Source of the DNA: JAVBKV01 sp031553885 | Lineage (GTDB): Bacteria; Bacteroidota; Bacteroidia; Bacteroidales; Azobacteroidaceae | DNA: 64,000 nucleotides | Reading direction: 5' to 3' | NCBI GenBank assembly: GCA_031553885.1 | Contig: JAVBKV010000004.1 | Location: forward strand, 62,001-126,000 | Shown here: one piece after another, positions 8,732 to 16,722 of the stretch | Position numbering within the stretch: the first letter of the stretch is position 1 | Layout of the letters: the number at the start of each line of letters is the position of its first letter | Program-made: the position numbers and the translations under genes | The notes under the pieces: model-generated | Seen by the model: only the letters and a program-made list of their open reading frames with translations | The model's database searches: none | Told to the model about the DNA's origin: nothing

Positions 8732-10705
8732 ATGAAAAAAATAAAATTATTAACATTGCTGGTCACTGCACTGGTTTCATTTTCCTGCAGCGACTACCTG
8801 GATATCGTTCCTGATAACGTGGCCACAATCGACCATGCATTCAGTGACAGGGTGACCGCCGAACGTTACCTGGCGACTATTTACGCCTACATGCCCCACA
8901 TCATGAACCCCAAATACGATCCTGCGATCCTGGCCAGTGATGAGACGAGTACGATACAGGAAGCTTACAAAAGGGATAATGCCGGTTTCGCTTATTACGG
9001 GGACCGGATTAAAAACGGGGAGCAAACCTCGAACGACCCGATTATGAACTACTGGAATGGAAGCATGGGGGGACGTGGATTGTATGTGGCCTTAAGGGAC
9101 TGCAACATCTTCCTGGAAAACATACACAAGGTAGGACCCGACCTCTCCCTCGAGGAAAGGAACCGCTGGATCGCAGAAGCCAAATTCTTCAAAGCGTATT
9201 TCCATTTTTATCTGATGAGATTGTATGGACCGATTCCACTGATCAAAGAAAACCTGCCTGTAACAACGGACATCAAGGATGTAAAAGTGTACCGCAACAC
9301 GTTCGATGAATGCGTGGACTATGTGGTACAACTCTGCGAGGAAGCCATGCCTGACCTGCCCACCAGCATTTCAGACATTGTGAACGAAACAGGAAGGATT
9401 ACCCAACCTGCTGCCGCCATGCTGAAAGCAGAAGCATTGGTACTGGCAGCCAGCCCGTTATTCAATGGAAACCCCGAATACAGCAAAGTGATCGACAACC
9501 GGGGAATTAAGTTGTTCAGCGAAACAGCCGACCAATCCAAATGGAAACGGGCGGCCGAGGCCTGTAAGAGCGCCATCGAGATCGCCCATGAATCCGGAAT
9601 AGCCCTATACGAATTTGCTAATGCACTGGGATGGAGCATTTCCGATACCACCGCCCTGGGATTAAGCATCCGCGGGGCAGCAGTAGAATCCTGGAACTAC
9701 GAAACGATCTGGGGTAAACTACAGGCGCCAATAACCAACAGCGGGGAAGCAAATCTGCTCCAAATGGGATCTCTCCCTTTCCTGAAACCGGTCGAAGAAA
9801 CAAAATCCGGACGTGACCAGAGTGTTCATGCTACGTTCAAGATGGCAGAATTGTACTATTCCAATAAGGGAGTGCCTATCGAGGAAGATGCAGCCTACAA
9901 CTATTCCGAGCGTTACGATACGGTCAAAGTGGGAACAGACCACAAGTACTACATCCCCAAGGATAGTATCACCGTGAACCTCCACCTCTACCGCGAACCC
10001 CGCTTCTATGCCTGCATGGGATTTGACAACGGATACTGGTTCGGAAACGGAAGGACGAAAGACGTTGGAACAACAACTGTAGCCAATGAACTACCCTACA
10101 TACTGAAGACAAAAGCCACCTGCCTGGCCGGAAATAAAACAGGAATCCGTTATTCTCTGTCCGGATATTACACCAAGAAAATGTGCAGCATGCTAACGGC
10201 AAGTTCGGAAGGGGACGGTACGACGACTTATACGGCAATGATAATTCCGGTTATGAGATTGGCTGACTTGTACCTTTTGTATGCAGAGGCCTTAAACGAA
10301 AGCCTCGATGCACCCAATGCCGAAGTATACGAATACATCGACAAGGTCAGGGAACGAGCAGGACTGGCAGGAGTAGTCGAAAGCTGGGAGAATTATTCAA
10401 AAATACCAAACAAGCCGAAGACAAAAGACGGAATGCGTCAGATTATCCGCCAGGAACGAATGATCGAACTGGCTTTCGAAGGGAAGCGGTTCTATGATGT
10501 AAGGCGTTGGAAACTGGCACAAACCTATTTCAATGAGCCCGAAAAAGGTTGGAATACGCTGACCGGAGCAAAAAATCTTGATTTTTACAATGTTGTGGTG
10601 ATCAAACCGCTTAAGTTTGATGTCAAACAATACCTATGGCCGATCAAGGACTCCGAATTACGTAACAATCCGAACCTGGTGCAAAATCCCTATTGGTCTA
10701 ACTAA
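8732..10705 (+). CDS. SusD/RagB-type nutrient-binding lipoprotein (copy 1)
   Basis: A 657-residue surface lipoprotein that forms the lid of the SusC channel. The lipobox is SFSC followed by SDYLDIVPDN, the typical SusD start. IAEAKFFKAYFHFYLMRLYGPIPLI is the conserved TPR-like helix, and RLADLYLLYAEALNES plus MRQIIRQERMIELAFEGKRFYDVRRWK is the SusD C-terminal signature. The length is at the long end for SusD (500-650). It is 13 nt after SusC and 18 nt before the next lipoprotein. Its paralogue at 16723-18696 is very similar, but the first ~370 nt differ at many synonymous sites while the following stretch is nearly identical DNA. Confidence 0.95.
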   Translation: MKKIKLLTLLVTALVSFSCSDYLDIVPDNVATIDHAFSDRVTAERYLATIYAYMPHIMNPKYDPAILASDETSTIQEAYKRDNAGFAYYGDRIKNGEQTSNDPIMNYWNGSMGGRGLYVALRDCNIFLENIHKVGPDLSLEERNRWIAEAKFFKAYFHFYLMRLYGPIPLIKENLPVTTDIKDVKVYRNTFDECVDYVVQLCEEAMPDLPTSISDIVNETGRITQPAAAMLKAEALVLAASPLFNGNPEYSKVIDNRGIKLFSETADQSKWKRAAEACKSAIEIAHESGIALYEFANALGWSISDTTALGLSIRGAAVESWNYETIWGKLQAPITNSGEANLLQMGSLPFLKPVEETKSGRDQSVHATFKMAELYYSNKGVPIEEDAAYNYSERYDTVKVGTDHKYYIPKDSITVNLHLYREPRFYACMGFDNGYWFGNGRTKDVGTTTVANELPYILKTKATCLAGNKTGIRYSLSGYYTKKMCSMLTASSEGDGTTTYTAMIIPVMRLADLYLLYAEALNESLDAPNAEVYEYIDKVRERAGLAGVVESWENYSKIPNKPKTKDGMRQIIRQERMIELAFEGKRFYDVRRWKLAQTYFNEPEKGWNTLTGAKNLDFYNVVVIKPLKFDVKQYLWPIKDSELRNNPNLVQNPYWSN

Positions 10706-10723
10706 TTATAAACAAGCAAAACA

Positions 10724-11956
10724 ATGAAAAAGCATATTTTTTATTTAGCTATACTCCTGACACTGTTCTCCAGCTGTAAGGAAGAATACGTCGGGCAATT
10801 CCCCGTCGATAATGTGCCGCCCAAGAATGTGACCAATGTACAGGTGGAAAATATCTCCGGGGGAGCCATCTTAAGGTACAACCTACCCGTAGAGGATGAC
10901 CTGCTTTGTGTTACTGCACGGTTTACGTTACCCAACGGTACGGTACAGGAAATTTCCAGCTCTGCCTATTCCAGTTCAATCACACTGAAAGGATACGGAA
11001 AAGCGCAAAAATCAACGGTTGAACTCTTCACCGTCGATAAAAGCTACAACAAGTCGGCTCCGTTGAAGATAGAAATCGAACCCAAGGATTCACCGGTGTA
11101 TGAAGTGAAGAAATCCTTCAAATATGAAGTCGATTTCGGGGGACTGAATTTCTACTGGGAAAACCCGGAAATGGAAACCATCGTACTGGGTGTCATGGTC
11201 AAGGATGTGGATGGAAGATACAAACACATCGAAACCATTTATGCAGAAGAGGCTTCGGCCAGCAGGACCCTGAGGGGAATGGACTCCATCCCGTACAATT
11301 TTGCATTTTATTTCAGGGATACCTATAACAACTATACCGATACGATTTATGACGTGCTGACCCCTCGCTACGAAGAAGAAATCGACAAAGCCAGGTTCAT
11401 GGAGCTTCCCATCTCTTCCAATTTCAAGCAGCAAGGCTACGGCGGATCCAGCATGCCTAAAATGTGGGACAAGATCATCAATGTGGAAAACAACGTAAAC
11501 TACCTGACTTCCAGCAAAACACCTTCGGTACCGGTATACTTCTGTTTCGATATGGGACAGAAAGTGGAAGTGACACGGTTCAAGCTCTGGACACGACAGT
11601 CACCAACGACCAATTTTATTTGCCAGTTGCACCATGCAAGGGCCTTTGAAGTCTGGGGCACGAACGATGCCGCTGCAGCCAGGAGCCCGGACAACTGGAC
11701 CGGTTTTGAATTGATGGGTACCTTCCGCTCCACCAGGCCTTCCGGGGAACTGGCTGCGGCAACCGTAGTTCCACTTTCTTCTGCTGAAATGGAATACTTC
11801 CTGGCAGGGGAAGAATTTAAGTTCCCGCAAGGGGTTCCTGCTTTCCGCTACTGGAAGTTCAACATCCTGAGTACCTGGGGGGGAGCCGGAACCGATGGAA
11901 ATACCAATGCCGTTTTCTTTGGAGAAATCAGCATCTGGGGAATTCCAAGAAAGTAA
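10724..11956 (+). CDS. DUF4959 / DUF5126 / DUF5000-like surface lipoprotein (copy 1)
   Basis: A 410-residue lipoprotein (lipobox LFSSC, then KEEYVGQFPVDNVPPKNVT). It fits the three-part Bacteroidetes plan: an N-terminal fibronectin-like DUF4959 domain (about 30-120), a middle domain (about 125-215) and a C-terminal discoidin/F5-8C-like DUF5000 domain (about 225-410). The last includes VYFCFDMGQKVEVTRFKLW, the usual strand at the start of a galactose-binding-like fold. Family members follow SusD in many glycan loci and are thought to be surface glycan-binding proteins. Copy 2 (18715-19947) differs at only about a dozen residues. The domain assignment is by recall of the family, not by search. 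Confidence 0.75.
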   Translation: MKKHIFYLAILLTLFSSCKEEYVGQFPVDNVPPKNVTNVQVENISGGAILRYNLPVEDDLLCVTARFTLPNGTVQEISSSAYSSSITLKGYGKAQKSTVELFTVDKSYNKSAPLKIEIEPKDSPVYEVKKSFKYEVDFGGLNFYWENPEMETIVLGVMVKDVDGRYKHIETIYAEEASASRTLRGMDSIPYNFAFYFRDTYNNYTDTIYDVLTPRYEEEIDKARFMELPISSNFKQQGYGGSSMPKMWDKIINVENNVNYLTSSKTPSVPVYFCFDMGQKVEVTRFKLWTRQSPTTNFICQLHHARAFEVWGTNDAAAARSPDNWTGFELMGTFRSTRPSGELAAATVVPLSSAEMEYFLAGEEFKFPQGVPAFRYWKFNILSTWGGAGTDGNTNAVFFGEISIWGIPRK

Positions 11957-11976
11957 TAACCATGTAAATTAATATC

Positions 11977-12076
11977 GTATGAAACGAAGCATGTACATAA
12001 ATGTACACCATAGCAAATGAACATGCAAGTTCCATACGACCGATTTAATAAAAAATTAAAAATGTACGTATGAAAC
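11977..12076. repeat. 91-bp insertion flanked by direct repeats, with a hairpin
   Basis: Copy 1 of the duplicated operon has 91 bp here that copy 2 lacks. GTATGAAAC occurs at 11977-11985 and again at 12068-12076; copy 2 has it once, at the start of its DUF4998-like gene. The extra DNA contains an imperfect inverted repeat (GTATGAAAC-GAAGCATG at 11977-11993 against CATGCAAGTTCCATAC at 12022-12037) around a perfect inner one (TGTACAT / ATGTACA). It separates the preceding gene from the downstream start and leaves a 13-codon remnant frame at 11979. Confidence 0.6.
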
Positions 12077-12753
12077 TACTTAAATATATCTTGTTTATAG
12101 CCTTGTTTGGGGCCATTTATGCCTGTTCCGACATGAACGACCTGCACGACAAGTACCTGGAGGACGGGGAAACCACATACGTGGGTAAAATAGACTCTCT
12201 CTTTCCCCTCGAAGGCAGGGATCGCGTATTATTGCAATACTTCATTACCGATCCAAGGGCAGAATACATGACCATTTTCTGGAACCAGAAAGAAGATTCA
12301 ATCAATGTGGATATTCCGGTTCATAACCCCATGGATACATTGGAGTATATATTAAATATCGAAGAAGGCGACTATACCCTGATGTTCTATTCGCATGACA
12401 AAAGGGGCCATCGTTCGATTAAGTATGAACAGTTTGTCAATATCTACGGGGAACGCTATGAGTCCTACCTGGTAAACCGGCCTCTGAAATCGGCGGTTCC
12501 TGCAGCAGCAACCAACAAGTTGACCGTAACCTTCGGAGGAAGTAGCAGTACAACGGAAGTCGGAGTGGAAATATCCTACACAAAAACAGACGGATCCACC
12601 GTTACCAACCTGTATGAAACCAGTGTCCTGGGCGCCGCAGTTGTTCTTGAAAATATGAACCTGACCCAACAGGTCTCCTATCAAACTGTTTACACGCCCA
12701 AGCCAACCTGTATCGATACATTCAGAGCGCCTGTCGCGGAAATACTGAATTGA
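12070..12753 (+). CDS. DUF4998-like surface lipoprotein (copy 1)
   Basis: A 227-residue lipoprotein with signal peptide and lipobox IYACSDMNDLHDKYLEDGETTYVGKIDSL. The opening MNDLHDKYL-GE-TYVGKIDS is the DUF4998 pattern seen in Bacteroidetes glycan loci. Two beta-sandwich domains are likely (about 25-130 and 135-227). Its role is probably glycan binding or support of the SusCD complex; no catalytic motif is visible. It is the last gene of the first operon and is followed by a clear intrinsic terminator. In this copy the start is displaced by the 91-bp insertion, and the context is ATGTACGTATGAAA. Copy 2 (19970-20653) is about 90% identical by eye. Confidence 0.75.
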   Translation: MKLLKYILFIALFGAIYACSDMNDLHDKYLEDGETTYVGKIDSLFPLEGRDRVLLQYFITDPRAEYMTIFWNQKEDSINVDIPVHNPMDTLEYILNIEEGDYTLMFYSHDKRGHRSIKYEQFVNIYGERYESYLVNRPLKSAVPAAATNKLTVTFGGSSSTTEVGVEISYTKTDGSTVTNLYETSVLGAAVVLENMNLTQQVSYQTVYTPKPTCIDTFRAPVAEILN

Positions 12754-12784
12754 TATTTTATTTTCCTGATTATTATCAGAAAGG

Positions 12785-12817
12785 CCGAATCACAATCATG
12801 TGATTCGGTTTTTTTTT
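12785..12817 (+). terminator. Intrinsic terminator of the first SusC operon
   Basis: CCGAATCAC (12785-12793) and GTGATTCGG (12800-12808) form a perfect 9-bp stem with a 6-nt loop, followed by nine T (12809-12817). Confidence 0.92.
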
Positions 12818-13137
12818 GAAGAAAAATGAAAAAGATAACAACAAAATGTGACAAACAAATAAAAAATGAAGAGAAGCTGACAGAAAACAAAAAAAACGGA
12901 TTAACCACCTGATTAATAAATATAAAAAAAAACATAATTCAATGATAATCAAATCAATAATAACAAAAGACAGTTTTTATTAAAAAATGAATTATTACAA
13001 TTATTAATATCAACAAATAATAAAAAAAAACATAAAATAAAATTATATAATGCTGAAAATCAGACATATAAAAATAAAATCAAATTTTAACTTATCTTTT
13101 TTTACATTTTTACTTTCTTTTAAAGAATATTATTACA

Positions 13138-13145
13138 TATCTTTG
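13138..13145 (+). promoter_or_regulatory. Candidate -7 box for the second SusC operon
   Basis: TATCTTTG followed by CC is a good match to TAnnTTTG; the -33 element is not clear. It predicts a leader of about 330 nt, similar to copy 1. Confidence 0.45.
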
Positions 13146-13215
13146 CCTGTCGACTTTATTATATCACAAAATACAACTTTTAACTTATACACGGATTAGT
13201 AGAAATCTAAAAATA

Positions 13216-13233
13216 GTTATCATATATGATAAC
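13216..13233. promoter_or_regulatory. Perfect palindrome, candidate operator (copy 2)
   Basis: GTTATCATATATGATAAC is an 18-bp perfect palindrome that contains the 16-bp palindrome found at 5229-5244 before the first SusC gene. Confidence 0.5.
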
Positions 13234-13479
13234 CATTATGAAGGGAACACAAAAATCGATTCAAGAAGAGAATTGCATAAAAATATTATTTGTTACCTAA
13301 AAAAAAGAATGAAATGCCTATGAAGTAAAAAAAACAGAGCACTGAAAAACAAGAATTAAAAATGAAAAACAAAAAAAACGACAACCGGATGCTTCTCTGC
13401 GGTTTCGTAAGTGATTACTAACTAATTTTCCAACTCTTTGTCTCGAAGAGATGGTGTATTTAAATATAATCCTCTATGT

Positions 13480-16400
13480 ATGAAAAAATCAAAAATGAAA
13501 CAGGGAATACTACCTGTATTTAAAATCAGGCAAGCGATGAAAATCGGACTCATCCTACTGATTATAGGATGTTTTAATCTTTCTGCAGCTAATGATGCTG
13601 CGGCAGTCGCCGGGGTTTCATCCACCCAGCAAAGTGAAAAAACTGTAAAAGGTAAAGTCCTGGACGAAGTAGGAGAAGGATTGCCTGGAGCTTCCATCAA
13701 CATCAAAGGTACAACCCGTGGGGTAACCACCGACCTGGACGGAAGTTACACGATCAATGTAAAACCGACCGACGAATTGGAATTTAATTTTTTAGGTTAT
13801 CAAACGTTAACGATAACGGTTGGAAATCAAACCGAGATTATCGCTAAAATGCAACCTAAAACCAACGAGTTGGACGAGGTAACCGTAGTCGCTTTTGCCA
13901 AGCAAAAGAAAGAAAGCGTATTGGCTTCCATCACGACCGTTAAACCCGCCGAACTCAAAATCCCCAGCTCCAACCTGACCACCTCTCTGGCCGGTCGGAT
14001 GTCCGGATTAATCTCTTACCAAAGGTCCGGGGAACCAGGCGAAGACAACGCCAGTTTCTTCATCCGCGGGGTAACCTCCTTCTCTTATGCAAGGGGACCA
14101 CTGATCCTCATCGACGGGGTGGAAATGTCGACCAATGACCTGGCACGCCTCCAACCCGATGATATCGCCAGCTTCTCCATCATGAAAGACGCGGCTGCAA
14201 CAGCACTTTACGGTGCACGCGGAGGAAACGGGGTGATCATGGTAACAACCAAAGAAGGACAGGAAGGAAAAGCCTCTATCTCCTTCCGTGTGGAAACTTC
14301 GCTGTCTTCGCCAACTCGTAATATCGAACTGGCCGACCCTGTTACTTACATGAAACTGAATAATGAAGCGGTTCTTACCCGGAATATCATGAATGCAGCC
14401 CCCTATTCGTTGGAAAAAATCGAAATGACCGAAAAAGGAGGAAACCCCATGGTCTATCCGGCCAACGACTGGTACAACATCCTGTTCAAAAACGAAGCAA
14501 TCAACTACCGCGCCAACTTCAATGTGAGCGGAGGAGGTAAGGTAGCCCGGTATTATATTGCCGGGACTTACAGCCAGGACCGCGGAGTAGTCAAAACAGC
14601 CCCAGGGAGTGATAACGACATCGACCTGAAGAAATACCTGTTGCGTACCAACGTGAACATCAACGTGACACCAACGACCGAAGCGGTTGTTCGTCTGCAC
14701 GGTACATTCGACGATTACGGTGGCCCATTGGACAGCGGTAGCGACTTGTTCAGCAAGGCGATGCGCAGTGACCCCGTTTCATTCCCGCCGTATTACATCC
14801 CGGACGAAGCTAACCAGTACAAAAAACACATCCTGTTCGGTAACATGGACCGGGGACAATACATCAACCCCTATGCCGATATGGTGAAGGGGTTCAAGAC
14901 CTATTCCAAATCCCTGATGCTGGCCCAGTTCGAAATGAAACAGAAACTGGATTTCATTACCGAAGGATTGAATGCAAGGGCCCTTTTCACTACCAACCGC
15001 TATTCGTTCTTCGATGTAAGAAGGTATTATAAACCTTATTATTACACCATTAACTCTTATGACAAGTTGACTGATGTGTATACTTTAACTTGTTTGAATC
15101 CAACTACAGGTTCTGAGGTATTGGGATATAAAGAAGAATCTAAAGAAATCACGACAACTACTTATTTTGAAGCGGCAGTTAATTATGACCGCACTTTTGC
15201 CGAAAAACACGGAGTTAGTGGTTTGTTAGTAGCCAACGTAAGAAACTACCAGAAAGGGAATGCAGGTGATTTGATTAAATCATTGCCGAGCAGAAATATT
15301 GGTCTTTCAGGTCGTTTCACTTACAATTATGACAGCAGGTATTTCACGGAACTCAACTTCGGATACAACGGATCCGAACGCTTTTCCAAAGACCACCGCT
15401 GGGGATTCTTCCCTTCGGCCGGATTGGGATGGATCGTTTCCAACGAAGGGTTCTGGAACGAAGACCTGAAAAGGACAATCTCCAAACTGAAACTGAAAGC
15501 CACTTACGGAAAAGTAGGGAACGACGATATCGGGGATGACTCCCAACGTTTCTTCTACCAATCGGACGTAAACATCAATAACGCTGACAGAAGATACATT
15601 TGGGGATACAGTAATAATAAGTCCGTGAATGGGGTTTCTATTGGCCGCTATTCCAACGACCTGATCAGTTGGGAAGTATCCGAAAAATTGAATTTGGGCG
15701 CTGAATTGACTCTGTTCCGCGAATTTGATCTCCAGGTCGACGTGTATCAAGAAGATAAATCCAGTATTTTGATGCAACGGAACTCCATTCCGGGTACCAT
15801 GGGATTCCTTTCCACCAACACTCCTTATGTAAACATCGGAGAGGCTATGGGTAAAGGAATCGACCTATCACTCGACTGGAACCACAACTTTTCCAAGGAT
15901 TTCTGGGTGACAGGCCGTGGTAACTTTACGTATGCAAAGGCTGAATATACCGTTTACGAAGAACCGGACTACAAGGATACCCCGTGGCTGTCACGTATCG
16001 GAACGGCTGTTTCTCAAAAATTCGGTTATGTAGCGGAACGCCTGTTCGTAGACGACCAGGATGTGGCCAACTCCCCGAAACAAGAATTAGGTGGTGTAGT
16101 TAGAGGCGGTGATATCAAGTACAAGGACATCAACGGCGATGATCAGATTACCGATGCTGACATGGTACCCATCGGATACCCCACAACCCCCGAAATCATC
16201 TATGGTTTCGGTTTGAGCGCCGGTTATAAAGGGATTGACTTTTCTTTCTTCTTCCAGGGACTGGCACGCGAATCCTTCTGGATCGATGCACGGAAGACCT
16301 CTCCCTTTATCGATACCGATGATGGAGCTAAAGATATAGATAATAATGATATTACATCTAAAAACGCATTATTAAAAGCATATGCCGATAATCACTGGTC

Positions 16401-16710
16401 GGAAGACAACCGCGATGTAAAAGCCCTTTGGCCGAGACTTTCGGACGTAGAAATGAAAAACAATACGGCTACCAGTACCTGGTTTATGCGCGACGGAGCT
16501 TTCCTTCGTCTTAAATCGGTGGAATTGGGATACAAGATCCCGGATCACCTGACACGGAAAATGCACATGACCAATTTAAGGATTTATGCCAGTGGAACTA
16601 ACCTGCTTACATTCAGTAAATTCAAACTTTGGGATCCCGAAATGGCCGGAAACGGAATGGCTTATCCTGTTCAGAGAGTGTTTAACCTGGGGCTTCAATT
16701 ATCATTCTAA
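13480..16710 (+). CDS. SusC/RagA-type TonB-dependent outer-membrane transporter (copy 2)
   Basis: Paralogue of the 5549-8719 protein, 1076 residues from the preferred start MKKSKMKQGILPVFKIRQAM, with a signal peptide (MKIGLILLIIGCFNLSAA) set back by an N-terminal extension. The same domain order is present: carboxypeptidase-like domain, plug (SFFIRGVTSFSYARGPLILIDGVEM), barrel ending RVFNLGLQLSF. It differs from copy 1 in the signal region, in a short insertion DDGAKDIDNNDITSKN near residue 950, and in scattered residues. Around 15054-15320 it keeps the protein sequence but differs from copy 1 at many silent positions, while other blocks (for example 14050-14300) are almost identical DNA. This mosaic points to recombination or gene conversion. 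It heads the second operon. Confidence 0.95.
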   Translation: MKKSKMKQGILPVFKIRQAMKIGLILLIIGCFNLSAANDAAAVAGVSSTQQSEKTVKGKVLDEVGEGLPGASINIKGTTRGVTTDLDGSYTINVKPTDELEFNFLGYQTLTITVGNQTEIIAKMQPKTNELDEVTVVAFAKQKKESVLASITTVKPAELKIPSSNLTTSLAGRMSGLISYQRSGEPGEDNASFFIRGVTSFSYARGPLILIDGVEMSTNDLARLQPDDIASFSIMKDAAATALYGARGGNGVIMVTTKEGQEGKASISFRVETSLSSPTRNIELADPVTYMKLNNEAVLTRNIMNAAPYSLEKIEMTEKGGNPMVYPANDWYNILFKNEAINYRANFNVSGGGKVARYYIAGTYSQDRGVVKTAPGSDNDIDLKKYLLRTNVNINVTPTTEAVVRLHGTFDDYGGPLDSGSDLFSKAMRSDPVSFPPYYIPDEANQYKKHILFGNMDRGQYINPYADMVKGFKTYSKSLMLAQFEMKQKLDFITEGLNARALFTTNRYSFFDVRRYYKPYYYTINSYDKLTDVYTLTCLNPTTGSEVLGYKEESKEITTTTYFEAAVNYDRTFAEKHGVSGLLVANVRNYQKGNAGDLIKSLPSRNIGLSGRFTYNYDSRYFTELNFGYNGSERFSKDHRWGFFPSAGLGWIVSNEGFWNEDLKRTISKLKLKATYGKVGNDDIGDDSQRFFYQSDVNINNADRRYIWGYSNNKSVNGVSIGRYSNDLISWEVSEKLNLGAELTLFREFDLQVDVYQEDKSSILMQRNSIPGTMGFLSTNTPYVNIGEAMGKGIDLSLDWNHNFSKDFWVTGRGNFTYAKAEYTVYEEPDYKDTPWLSRIGTAVSQKFGYVAERLFVDDQDVANSPKQELGGVVRGGDIKYKDINGDDQITDADMVPIGYPTTPEIIYGFGLSAGYKGIDFSFFFQGLARESFWIDARKTSPFIDTDDGAKDIDNNDITSKNALLKAYADNHWSEDNRDVKALWPRLSDVEMKNNTATSTWFMRDGAFLRLKSVELGYKIPDHLTRKMHMTNLRIYASGTNLLTFSKFKLWDPEMAGNGMAYPVQRVFNLGLQLSF

Positions 16711-16722
16711 CAGCACACTTTT

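Larger units (their letters stand above)
12818..13479 (+). other. Very AT-rich intergenic leader between the two SusC operons
   Basis: About 660 bp with no credible gene. It is dominated by A/T runs to about 13130, then holds a -7 box (13138-13145), the palindrome (13216-13233) and the tiny frame MPMK (13314-13328). An in-frame ATG at 13438 would add 14 unlikely residues to the second SusC protein. Confidence 0.6.

Noticed and set aside
12818..13200. Possible replication origin or CRISPR leader in the AT-rich gap
   Set aside because: No DnaA-box cluster, no repeats with spacers and no cas or replication genes nearby; it is best read as a SusC leader region.
13438..13479. N-terminal extension of the second SusC protein
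   Set aside because: The 14 extra residues (MSRRDGVFKYNPLC) have no match to copy 1 and precede a normal MKKSKMKQ start.
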